A stretch of DNA of 39,028 bases from Gammaproteobacteria bacterium (lineage in GTDB: Bacteria; Pseudomonadota; Gammaproteobacteria; Pseudomonadales; Oleiphilaceae), in NCBI GenBank assembly GCA_002747055.1, contig PDSQ01000041.1, positions 1-39,028 of the forward strand. The letters are read 5' to 3'. Positions within the stretch are counted from its first letter, which is position 1, and each line of letters begins with the position of its first letter. The notes beneath the pieces were generated by a model, which saw only the letters and a program-made list of their open reading frames with translations, searched no databases and was not told where the DNA came from. A program made the position numbers and the translations under genes. Of this stretch, positions 7,740-15,257 are shown piece after piece.

Positions 7740-8897
7740 CTACTTCAATCGGTAGGTAACACCCATCGTCAAGCTTTTGCTGATTTCATCATTGTCGTTG
7801 TCACTGATGTCATCATCCAGATGAGTGAGCTTGCCAGTGAGGTCGAAACTCAGCTCATTGGACAGGTAATAACGGTAAGACGATATCAACGTATTCATCG
7901 TAATGTCTCTAGCGCCTTCGTACCCGGAATAATCCAACTGCCAGCCGTTTTCCCAGTCGATACGATCACTGATTTCATAGGTCAATGCCATTCTGTTCTG
8001 AGCGTTGAGACTATCTTCACCATCATCGATCACTGTGGTAAGTAAGGTTTCATTAGAAAACTGCAGACTATTGCTGATTGGGTAATGGTATTCAGCACCA
8101 ACCTCCAAGGCCGGCTTGCTATCGGAACCGTCGTAGTTACTGATTACGGAACCCACGCCAGCCCGAACCAACCAGCCGTACTTTCGAGTAGAAATGCGCT
8201 CTTTGTTCAACACATCGTAAATGCGTATTGTACCGCGTACATTCAGGTCTCTGCCTAATGCTGATTCGATATCGGACATCCACTCCATTTGATAATCGGC
8301 AGAGCCATAGCGACTACGGTATTCAGACTCTTTTGCAATCACTTCGGCAATTGCCTGATAAGTTGCCACCGAAGGTGCGCCTTGAAGCAAGCCGCGTTCC
8401 TGAAGGGCTTCAATCAGCCTTATCGCCCTAATCATGGGCGTCGCGTTGACTACTCGACCATAACCAACACCCAAGGTGACTGCGGTGAAAGGGTCTTCCA
8501 TATCAGTACGTGCACCTATTTCACCTTTACCATACCAGAATGCTCCTGAACTGCCAGGAGTGAAATATTGATCCGAGGTAATCGATCCCGTTGCCTGGTA
8601 GCTCTTTTCGCTTTTGTCGCCTTCATTGGGGCCGCGATTACGGCTGGTATTACCGGAAAAATCAATCTTGGTATTTTGGTCAGGCGAGGAGAAAACACGC
8701 TCGTAATCCGCGCTCAGTTCCAGATTGTAGCTGCTTTGATCCTGGTTTCCACTTTGCAGATCGAACTGACCGTTGACGTAGGCATCTTCATAGGCAGAGG
8801 TGGCTTCTTTGTAGTCATAGAGTGTGACTGCACTGGCAAGAGTCGCACTGCTGCCAATAACCAACGCAATGCTGCTACTAAGAATACTGTGTTTCAT
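7740..8897 (-). CDS. predicted outer-membrane beta-barrel protein, family not recognised
   Basis: A 385-residue exported protein. I place the start at ATG 8897, because AAGGA lies about eleven bases upstream and it yields a clean signal peptide (MKHSILSSSIALVIGSSATLASA, cleavage near residue 23); a longer reading frame to 9005 has no signal. The mature part alternates polar and hydrophobic residues in strands (LELSADYERVFS, TAVTLGVGYGRVV, KPALEVGAEYHYP, SYRYYLSNELSFDLTG) and ends with an amphipathic strand SLTMGVTYRLK, as in outer-membrane barrels, though with Lys rather than the common terminal Phe. A likely alpha-helical insert sits at about 152-197. Asp/Asn-rich loops are frequent. It is monocistronic with its own terminator. 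I do not recognise the family; it could be a porin-like or structural barrel. Confidence 0.72.
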   Translation of the reverse strand: MKHSILSSSIALVIGSSATLASAVTLYDYKEATSAYEDAYVNGQFDLQSGNQDQSSYNLELSADYERVFSSPDQNTKIDFSGNTSRNRGPNEGDKSEKSYQATGSITSDQYFTPGSSGAFWYGKGEIGARTDMEDPFTAVTLGVGYGRVVNATPMIRAIRLIEALQERGLLQGAPSVATYQAIAEVIAKESEYRSRYGSADYQMEWMSDIESALGRDLNVRGTIRIYDVLNKERISTRKYGWLVRAGVGSVISNYDGSDSKPALEVGAEYHYPISNSLQFSNETLLTTVIDDGEDSLNAQNRMALTYEISDRIDWENGWQLDYSGYEGARDITMNTLISSYRYYLSNELSFDLTGKLTHLDDDISDNDNDEISKSLTMGVTYRLK

Positions 8898-9240
8898 CGA
8901 TTTTATTCCTTGATGTTTATTGTAAATGTGACTGCCTGTTTTTTTGGATTCGTCCCAACGAGCCAAGGCGAGTGTCACAAGGTCATTTCTTTCTATCCCG
9001 ACCATTTCAAGAGGGGTACAGAAAAACGGCGAAAAAATCTTAGGAACAACAACACTTCAATTGTAAGGGCAAGATACTTCGCTGGCGTGCACGATACCAG
9101 AATTCATCCGAATTGCCAGCTTTTAAACATTACAAAACGGACATTAATTTGTGTTAATTGACTCCGAAACGGCTTGGCACCAACCACCCCCTGTTCCGTT
9201 ATAATTTTTACCGTCCTCGTTTATTTATAAAACATTCAAG
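8898..9240. other. 343-bp intergenic region upstream of the barrel gene
   Basis: The sequence is AT-rich with no coding pattern on either strand. A TACAAT hexamer on the minus strand about 30 bases before ATG 8897 could be a -10 box, but I found no good -35 at the right distance. A TATAAT is visible on the plus strand near 9197, with no plus-strand gene following. No terminator hairpin for the minus-strand gene ending at 9241 was found. Confidence 0.4.
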
Positions 9241-9882
9241 CTAAGCACTGACTGAAAAGCGGGGTGTATCGTCAATCTCAAACGATTGAATCTGGCCACT
9301 TTCCTGTATTGATTGTTTGACCCGATCAAACCTTAACGATATGTCATTCAATGCATTGTATTCTCCGTTTGTGCTGACAATGGAGTCGAAAAGATTGTTA
9401 TTAACTCCATAGGTGTCAGACAGCTTCATTACGTTATCCACATAATCCAGCGTAGGCACATTTGCGCTTAGCCTTGAATAAGCCGCTTTCATCGCCCGGC
9501 TGTTGTTGAGATCGGCGGCGATTCGCTGTTTCACAGGTTCGGGAACCTGGCCTTCAAGCTTCAGATTGCCCAGCAAATCTGACGTAATGTTTAACCTTGT
9601 ACTGCCAGGTAGTTGATATTCGGCAACTTTATTCCTCAAGGTTTCTTTTATGTAGGCGATATCCTGCCCCACATTTTGCCTGTATTCATCGAGCCTGATC
9701 CGGGGCGGCTGAGCATACTCAGCATTCTGATGGAGTTTGACAATGTCTTCCGGTAAGATTGATTTAACCTTTTCGCCCTCGCCAGCCGCCATTCCCGCGG
9801 CCTGCCTCGGTGAACCGGCACCAGCATGATTCGGTTCTTGAAACGATGTACCGTAAGCCTGTGATGGATTCAATAATGCCAT
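9241..9882 (-). CDS. hypothetical soluble protein
   Basis: A 213-residue protein I do not recognise. The frame could open at TTG 9903, but ATG 9882 is preceded by AGGGGG at nine bases, so I prefer it. There is no signal peptide or membrane span. The N-terminal 40 residues are rich in Gly, Ala, Pro and Gln and look disordered. The remainder is predicted mostly helical with charged segments (DEYRQNVGQDIAYIKETL, VPEPVKQRIAADLNNSRAM), ending in a short FEIDDTPRFSVSA tail. It stands alone: both flanks are non-coding on this strand for more than 100 bases. Base composition resembles its neighbours, with no sign of transfer. A structural or surface-appendage accessory role is possible but only a guess. 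Confidence 0.6.
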   Translation of the reverse strand: MALLNPSQAYGTSFQEPNHAGAGSPRQAAGMAAGEGEKVKSILPEDIVKLHQNAEYAQPPRIRLDEYRQNVGQDIAYIKETLRNKVAEYQLPGSTRLNITSDLLGNLKLEGQVPEPVKQRIAADLNNSRAMKAAYSRLSANVPTLDYVDNVMKLSDTYGVNNNLFDSIVSTNGEYNALNDISLRFDRVKQSIQESGQIQSFEIDDTPRFSVSA

Positions 9883-10034
9883 CGCCCATATCCCCCTACG
9901 CAAACGCTAAAAATTCGTCGTTACGCAAAACAACAAGCAATGAACGCACCAAAACGGATAGAATTTTTGTGTTTTACTGAAGCGACCGAGCAATACGACA
10001 AATCGTAAGTCCAGGTAAACCGACGAGCCCTGAA

Positions 10035-10661
10035 TCAATCCACGCTAAACGGCTCTGGATCACCTTTTCCGCACCGGGTAACCGCGGGGATGTCATCCAC
10101 TAAATTAACGACAGTTGTCGGCTCAAGCCCACAAAATCCGCCATCGATTACCAGATCCAACTCGTACTCAAGTTTTTGCCTGATTTCATCAGGATCAGTC
10201 AAAGGGTCGCTTTCACCGGGTAAAATTAGAGTACTACTCATCAATGGCTCACCCAGCTCTTCCAACAACGACAGAGCGATCGTATTGTCAGGCACCCGAA
10301 TACCAATTTCCCTCCGCTTGGGGTGTAACAAACGACGCGGCACCTCGTTCGTCGCCTTCAATATAAAGGTGTAGGCACCCGGGGTGTGGTTCTTGATCAA
10401 TCGATATTGAATATTGCTCACTTTGGCATAGATAGACAGCTCGGACAAGTCTTTACATATCAGAGTAAAACGGTGTTTGTCATCCAGCCTTCGGATTCGG
10501 CGTATGCGATCAGCAGCTTTTTTGTCGCCGATATGGCAACCTACGGCATATGCAGAGTCGGTAGGGTAAGCGATCACGCCCCCTTGGTTGATAATTTCCA
10601 CCGCCTGATTCAACAACCGCTTTTGTGGATTGTCAGGATGAACATGAAAAAACTGACTCAT
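10035..10661 (-). CDS. yciO: YciO-type YrdC/Sua5 domain protein
   Basis: A 208-residue member of the YrdC/Sua5/TsaC superfamily, closest by eye to E. coli YciO over its full length (opening MSQFFHVHPDNPQKRLLNQA, then YPTDSAYAVGC, the RFTLICKDLSELS segment, PGAYTFILKATNEVPRR, IGIRVPDN and a C-terminal PTTVVNL). The superfamily binds ATP, threonine and bicarbonate to form threonylcarbamoyl-AMP for tRNA t6A synthesis. YciO proteins are distinct from the essential TsaC and their physiological role is less clear. The ATG at 10661 overlaps the bolA stop by four bases (ATGA), so it is translated from the bolA message. No terminator was seen after the stop. Confidence 0.93.
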   Translation of the reverse strand: MSQFFHVHPDNPQKRLLNQAVEIINQGGVIAYPTDSAYAVGCHIGDKKAADRIRRIRRLDDKHRFTLICKDLSELSIYAKVSNIQYRLIKNHTPGAYTFILKATNEVPRRLLHPKRREIGIRVPDNTIALSLLEELGEPLMSSTLILPGESDPLTDPDEIRQKLEYELDLVIDGGFCGLEPTTVVNLVDDIPAVTRCGKGDPEPFSVD

Positions 10662-10972
10662 GACTTTGAACCTCCACTACAGTTTGGCGAATCGGCTGCC
10701 AGTTGGCCAGATTGCTGCCACTCGTCTGGCGTAAAAGTATGAAGGGCCAATGCATGCACGCCATTTTTCATCTCTTCACCGAGAACACCGTAAACGGCCT
10801 GATGACGCGCGACTTTTCCTTTTCCAGTAAAATCCGGGCTAACGACAACCACTTTAAAATGAGTTTCCGACTCAACAGGCACACAATGCCTGTCGCTCTC
10901 ATTGATCACATTCAACACATGGATATCAAATGCGTTTTGGAGCTTAGCTGTTATTTTTGTTTGAACTTGCAT
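10658..10972 (-). CDS. bolA: BolA family protein
   Basis: A 104-residue BolA protein, matching E. coli BolA in length and motifs: VINESDRHCVPVESETHFKV, the FTGKGKVARHQAVY segment with the conserved HQ/HR, and VHALALHTFTPDEW. BolA partners monothiol glutaredoxins in [2Fe-2S] handling and influences morphology and stress responses. I chose ATG 10972 because the family starts there. A TTG at 11086 would add 38 residues including a valine-rich stretch not seen in BolA. The ribosome-binding site before ATG 10972 is weak. It is co-transcribed with yciO (four-base overlap). Confidence 0.93.
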   Translation of the reverse strand: MQVQTKITAKLQNAFDIHVLNVINESDRHCVPVESETHFKVVVVSPDFTGKGKVARHQAVYGVLGEEMKNGVHALALHTFTPDEWQQSGQLAADSPNCSGGSKS

Positions 10973-11252
10973 AAAACCAAACCAACCGAAATTATCGATA
11001 CCATAAAAAAAGCGAACGACAATGCTGACGACTACAACAGTCGGCAAGTTTAATTCTTTTGGCACAGGCGTGCCAGAGGAGTTCAAGGCTATTTTTTTGA
11101 CATCTGTCAGCTATCTCCAACAAACATTTTGAAACGGTAAAAACGTGAAGCCTTTACATGTATTTTTCACCTTTTTCTACCTACAAAGTCTAATAATCAG
11201 CATAAAATTCGGATATTTGCCCGTTATTTTCACCATTTTTGCCCTCTAGCTC

Positions 11253-11281
11253 TTACAACTTTCGTCGTCTTTCAATATACT
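11253..11281 (+). promoter_or_regulatory. sigma-70-like promoter of the desaturase gene
   Basis: A TATACT at 11276-11281 (five of six matches to the -10 consensus) is preceded at exactly 17 bases by TTACAA (11253-11258), a partial -35. The predicted transcription start is close to 11288. That excludes GTG 11289 as a normal start and supports GTG 11388. Confidence 0.5.
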
Positions 11282-11337
11282 GTCTTGTGTGGTTTACAAG
11301 ACAAGCAGACAATTTCGTTTGTCAGCCGAGGTCTTGT
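11282..11337 (+). promoter_or_regulatory. candidate operator: GTCTTGT palindrome plus a third half-site
   Basis: GTCTTGT (11282-11288) and its complement ACAAGAC (11296-11302) form a perfect 7-bp inverted repeat with a 7-bp spacer, placed directly after the -10 box and over the likely transcription start. A third GTCTTGT lies at 11331-11337. This geometry is typical of a dimeric repressor site. Desaturase genes in this class are often under TetR-type regulators such as DesT or FabR, but the sequence is not one I recognise as theirs. Confidence 0.45.
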
Positions 11338-11387
11338 CAATCAAATCCAACCAAACTTTGTCACTTGTTCAAAGAAGAGTCCTCCTC

Positions 11388-12590
11388 GTGAATACATCAA
11401 TTGCATCCCCGAATAGCGACCGCCCGGTAAAACCAGCAATAAACTGGGTTAGCACTTCCATGTTTATCGTCAGTTCTGTTATCGGGCTTATCATTATGCC
11501 CCTTTACGGTATATTCGTAGATGGCTACGATAGTGTTGAATGGGTCACTTTTGCACTTTTCCTGTTTTTTTCCGGCACGGGTATTACGGCTGGCTACCAC
11601 AGGTTATGGTCACACAAAGCCTATGAGGCTCACCCAATTCTTAAATGGTGGCTTGCGTTTTGGGGAGCAGCATCGGTTCAGAACAGTATATTAGTCTGGT
11701 GCGCTGGCCATAGGATACATCATCGCTACGTAGACAGCACCGAGAAAGACCCCTACTCCATCAAACGGGGGTTCTGGTTTGCCCACTTGGGCTGGATGGT
11801 GCGAAACTACGAAAGTGGCCGGTTTGACTTCAACAATGTAAATGATCTCAAGAAAGACAAAGTGGTGATGATCCAACACAATCACTACATCGCCTTCGTT
11901 GTCGCTTCGACCATCGCCTTACCACTTTTTTTGGGTTACCTGAACGGTGACATGTGGGGCATGTTCTTGCTTGTTGGCGCATTTCGTTTGGTACTCAACC
12001 ACCACTTCACCTTCTTCATCAACAGCTTATGCCATATGTGGGGACGACAACCCTATACGGATACCAATTCAGCAAGGGATAACGATCTGCTGGCAATGAT
12101 AACCTATGGCGAGGGTTACCATAATTTCCATCACTTTTTTCAAACCGATTACAGAAACGGCGTGCGCTGGTGGCAATTTGATCCCACCAAATGGATGATA
12201 TTTGCACTGGAAAAAGTCAAGCTGGCATACAATCTTCGCCGCGTACCGGAATTTAAAATTCAGGAAGCAATAGTGAAAATGCAGCTGATTCAAGCCCAGA
12301 ACAGCATTGAAAACAGTTACTTCCCCTCCAAGGAGAACATCAAAGCCAGTATCGAACGTGAATACCAGCAGCTTAGAACAACACTGGATGACTGGACAAA
12401 ATTACGTTCCGAATGGATCAAAAAACAAAGGGAAACGCTATACCAGACAACGGAGTCGGTTAAGGCAAAACTGGATACCTTGATCACCATGAGTCAATTC
12501 AAAGAACTGGAGTACAGCCTTCAGTTACAGAAAAGACGCTTGTATAAGTTGAATAAATTTTTTAACAAGCACCCTCACCCTACGAGCTAA
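11388..12590 (+). CDS. acyl-lipid/acyl-CoA type fatty acid desaturase with C-terminal coiled coil
   Basis: A membrane di-iron desaturase of the stearoyl-CoA desaturase class, expected to insert a double bond (probably delta-9) into fatty acyl chains and tune membrane fluidity. All three histidine boxes are present (numbering from GTG 11388): HRLWSH at 71-76, HRIHH at 108-112 and HNFHH at 245-249. Hydrophobic spans precede and separate them as expected. GTG 11388 is preferred: AAGAAGAG lies about eight bases upstream and the promoter would place GTG 11289 at the transcription start. The protein is 400 residues; the last 100 or so form a charged, heptad-like helix (EREYQQLRTTLDDW, LRSEWIKKQRETLYQ, KAKLDTLITM) that standard desaturases lack or have only in shorter form. 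It is monocistronic by appearance. Confidence 0.9.
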   Translation: MNTSIASPNSDRPVKPAINWVSTSMFIVSSVIGLIIMPLYGIFVDGYDSVEWVTFALFLFFSGTGITAGYHRLWSHKAYEAHPILKWWLAFWGAASVQNSILVWCAGHRIHHRYVDSTEKDPYSIKRGFWFAHLGWMVRNYESGRFDFNNVNDLKKDKVVMIQHNHYIAFVVASTIALPLFLGYLNGDMWGMFLLVGAFRLVLNHHFTFFINSLCHMWGRQPYTDTNSARDNDLLAMITYGEGYHNFHHFFQTDYRNGVRWWQFDPTKWMIFALEKVKLAYNLRRVPEFKIQEAIVKMQLIQAQNSIENSYFPSKENIKASIEREYQQLRTTLDDWTKLRSEWIKKQRETLYQTTESVKAKLDTLITMSQFKELEYSLQLQKRRLYKLNKFFNKHPHPTS

Positions 12591-12612
12591 GCACCTCCAC
12601 AAAAGTGTTTGT

Positions 12613-12665
12613 TGCCTGTCGCGATTCCCGAAACGCTATTCCGCGCTTCCGGGGAGCGGCAGGCA
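12613..12665. repeat. 53-base imperfect palindrome between desaturase and response regulator
   Basis: TGCCTGTCGC (12613-12622) pairs with GCGGCAGGCA (12656-12665) over ten positions with one G-U wobble on the plus-strand RNA. Inside, CCCG/CCGGGG and AAACGC/GCGCTT segments continue the stem with internal mismatches around a loop TATTCC. No T-run follows on either strand, so it is not a standard terminator. It could be a REP/BIME-like extragenic element or a stabilising 3' hairpin of the desaturase mRNA. Only one copy is in this window. Confidence 0.6.
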
Positions 12666-12783
12666 CCGATATTCCCTTCGGCTACAGAAAACGGGTTAGA
12701 CACCAACCAAAAAGTGCGGAGTATCAACTGCCTTCTTTTTGCTATTATTTTGCAGACACTAAAAAACACGATAAAGGAAACTC

Positions 12784-13485
12784 ATGAAGATAGCATTGCT
12801 GGAAGATGAACTCGACCAGGCAGAAAACTTACGGCAACTGCTCGGCGAAAAAAACCACAGTTGTGAACACTTTGTTACCGGACAGTCCTTTTTGTATGCG
12901 GTAACTCACAACAGTTACGACTTGCTGATTATGGACTGGCAAGTGCCTGATGCTGAAGGCCCGGATATCCTCAGGCAAATCCGCCAACAGTTAAACTGGC
13001 ACATACCGGTGCTGTTTCTGACCCAAAGAGATCAGGAACAGGATATCGTTCATGCACTGGAATCGGGGGCAGATGACTATCTGGTCAAACCACCCCGACC
13101 CAATGAGTTATTGGCCAGACTGACAGCATTGTTAAGGCGAATTGGCACCGACGAGCAAGAAGTGGAGACCATTAAACGCGGCCCTTTTGAATTGGATCTA
13201 AAAGCGAGAACTATCTTATGCCATGGCGAAGCCATCCCCTTGACAGATAAAGATTTTGAACTGACTGCGTTTTTGTTCCAGAATATTGGCAGGCTGCTGT
13301 CACGCGACTACTTGCTGGAAAGTGTCTGGGGTGTAAAAGGGAGTATCAATACGCGAACTGTCGATACACATATGAGCCGACTTCGCAGAAAACTAAAAAT
13401 CAATCCTGAAAACGGTTTTCGTATACGAACTGTCTATCAACATGGATACCGGCTTGAAGAAGTTGATCAAAGCAACACGGAATAA
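12784..13485 (+). CDS. OmpR/PhoB-type response regulator
   Basis: A 233-residue two-component response regulator. The receiver domain (1-120) has the acidic pair E7-D8, the phosphoacceptor D51 in LLIMDWQVPD, T80 and K102 in DDYLVKPP. The C-terminal domain (about 135-228) is a winged helix of the OmpR type (IPLTDKDFELTAFLFQN, SRDYLLESVWG, RTVDTHMSRLRRKL, FRIRTVYQHGYRL). It should be a DNA-binding transcription factor activated by phosphorylation. AAAGGAAA lies seven or so bases before ATG 12784. Its last 44 bases overlap the LysM-FecR gene, and the CHASE2 kinase two genes downstream is the evident cognate kinase. Targets are unknown. Confidence 0.95.
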   Translation: MKIALLEDELDQAENLRQLLGEKNHSCEHFVTGQSFLYAVTHNSYDLLIMDWQVPDAEGPDILRQIRQQLNWHIPVLFLTQRDQEQDIVHALESGADDYLVKPPRPNELLARLTALLRRIGTDEQEVETIKRGPFELDLKARTILCHGEAIPLTDKDFELTAFLFQNIGRLLSRDYLLESVWGVKGSINTRTVDTHMSRLRRKLKINPENGFRIRTVYQHGYRLEEVDQSNTE

Positions 13486-15214
13486 CGGCGCCGGTCTGAA
13501 TACGGCGGTAGTCTGGTTGCGTCACCTAACCTGCGATATATGCTTTTGCGCTCTGCCTGTACTTGCTACCATCTTAGTGCCTGCAGGCTCGCATGCCAAG
13601 AATACCCCGGTAGCACAGCCCCACTCAAACGTTAGCGACAACGCGTTGAACGAACACCGGTTAGACCTGAAACCAAAGCCTGTTGAATTATCGAGGATCA
13701 GCTCGATAGGAGACTGGCGATACACGCTGCGGCCGTCCGACAGCCTATGGGTGATCGCCAATGACTACCTGAAACCGGGTATAACCTGGATAGAACTGGT
13801 TCGCTACAATCATATAGCAGACCCCAATACCATTGCGCCTGGCACAACATTGCGGTTTCCGTTTGGCTGGCTTAAAGTGCAACCGGCACCGGCAATTACC
13901 ATTTCAGTCACCGGCGAAGCTATGCTGAAAAAAAGCCAGGCAAGCCAATGGCTGCCTCTCTCCCTGAGGCAATATCTGCGGGTCGGCGACACTATCAAGA
14001 CAGTCAATGGTTCTGTCTTGGTTCGATTTGCGGATGACTCTGTCCTCAGGCTCGACTCGCATACAACCCTGGTATTTAACCGGCTCAGTCAATTTGGCAA
14101 ATCCGGTATGACTGATACCGGCTTGCGCCTGGAAAAAGGGCGTGTTTCCACCAGGGTCACACCGGTAGAGGAAAATGGCAGCCGATACGAAATATCAACT
14201 CCATCAGCTGTGGCGGCGGTTCGGGGCACCGAGTTTCGGCTGCAAACCGATGGCAAACGCACCAACCTGGAAGTCACCGAAGGCAGAGTCAATCTCTCGT
14301 TACCCTCGGAGACACTCGATATTCCTGCGGGCTACGCGACAGGCACTACTGACAACGGCACTCTGTCGGCAGCCGCCCGGCTCCCTTTGCCACCTTCGAT
14401 CAAGCAATTCGTTTCTCCGATTGTTCAACTTCCGGCCACCATAGCCTGGAACCCGGTCAATGGGGCCAAACAATATCAATACAGTTTATTTGAAGGGCAG
14501 CGTTACAACGGTAATTTACTGATTCGTGCCACGACAAAGACACCCCAGGTAACGTTAAACCATCTGAAAAACGGAAATTATACGCTAACCATGCGTGCAA
14601 TAACCGAATCTGGCATTCACGGAATAGATGACATGCAACGACTGCAAGTTAAAGCTCACGCGATAACCGCGACGCTGATTTCTCCTAAGGATGGCCAACA
14701 CGCTACCGACACCCCTGCTGCATTCCGCTGGCAACCTATGGATTCAAATGTTCAGGCTAAATTACAAGTTGCGGTTGATCAAAACTTTTCCGAACTGGTG
14801 ATCGACTCCGGCTACAGTTACCAACACAACCGTAGCCTGAGTATCAGCCTAAAACCGAATCGCTATTACTGGCGAGTGGTCACGCAAACAGGAGGGAACA
14901 GTATTGCCACAAGCGAAGTGCGTACCTTTACCGTTTCAGGTAAATTGGAAAAGCCAAAGATCGTCTCGATCAACTACACGGGTGACCGTGCAAACGTTAT
15001 ATGGAAAACCATTACTGGTGCCGAGTCCTATACCATGCAGCTCTCTGACAAAAAAAACTTCAGTTCCCTGTTGCAGGAACAAACTACCGGTGCAACAGAG
15101 GTTTCAATCCGGCTGAATCCGGGAATGACCTATTATCTTCGCCTGAGGGCCAATGGCTCCCAGTACTATAGTCCATCGATCAGTGACATTACCAAAATTT
15201 CTGTGACTTACTGA
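13442..15214 (+). CDS. LysM-FecR domain envelope protein with FN3-like repeats
   Basis: A 590-residue exported protein. A hydrophobic segment at about 34-50 (CFCALPVLATILVPAGSHA) acts as the signal peptide after an unusually long basic N-region, which may mean translation really starts at one of the downstream TTG codons. A LysM domain follows (YTLRPSDSLWVIANDYL to NTIAPGTTLRFP, about 95-150), which binds peptidoglycan in other proteins. Next comes a FecR domain (about 160-290) with RVGDTIKTVNGSVLVRFADDS, STPSAVAAVRGTEFRLQ and LEVTEGRVNLS. The C-terminal half has three fibronectin-like modules, the clearest with KPNRYYWRVVTQ and NPGMTYYLRLRANG. It overlaps the regulator gene by 44 bases and precedes the CHASE2 kinase gene by 43, so the three are likely one operon. 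Confidence 0.9.
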   Translation: MDTGLKKLIKATRNNGAGLNTAVVWLRHLTCDICFCALPVLATILVPAGSHAKNTPVAQPHSNVSDNALNEHRLDLKPKPVELSRISSIGDWRYTLRPSDSLWVIANDYLKPGITWIELVRYNHIADPNTIAPGTTLRFPFGWLKVQPAPAITISVTGEAMLKKSQASQWLPLSLRQYLRVGDTIKTVNGSVLVRFADDSVLRLDSHTTLVFNRLSQFGKSGMTDTGLRLEKGRVSTRVTPVEENGSRYEISTPSAVAAVRGTEFRLQTDGKRTNLEVTEGRVNLSLPSETLDIPAGYATGTTDNGTLSAAARLPLPPSIKQFVSPIVQLPATIAWNPVNGAKQYQYSLFEGQRYNGNLLIRATTKTPQVTLNHLKNGNYTLTMRAITESGIHGIDDMQRLQVKAHAITATLISPKDGQHATDTPAAFRWQPMDSNVQAKLQVAVDQNFSELVIDSGYSYQHNRSLSISLKPNRYYWRVVTQTGGNSIATSEVRTFTVSGKLEKPKIVSINYTGDRANVIWKTITGAESYTMQLSDKKNFSSLLQEQTTGATEVSIRLNPGMTYYLRLRANGSQYYSPSISDITKISVTY

Positions 15215-15257
15215 CGGATTACTCGCAATCTGTAACAAATGTAATAGGCTACACACT

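Larger units (their letters stand above)
10973..11387. other. divergent intergenic region between bolA and the desaturase gene
   Basis: This 415-bp region holds the regulatory sites for both genes. It contains a perfect 16-base palindrome TGGCAC-AGGC-GTGCCA at 11060-11075, about 90 bases upstream of the bolA start, which may be an operator. A promoter and a second palindrome lie on the desaturase side and are listed separately. A run of seven T at 11092-11098 follows no adjacent stem. No further gene was seen. Confidence 0.55.

Noticed and set aside
8568..9161. A long open frame on the plus strand opposite the barrel gene's start
   Set aside because: It is the antisense of a gene with signal peptide, ribosome-binding site and terminator, and its translation has no domain features or start signal.
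12605..12809. Two short plus-strand frames between the desaturase and response regulator genes
   Set aside because: They run through the palindromic element and into the regulator start with no ribosome-binding site and no conserved features.
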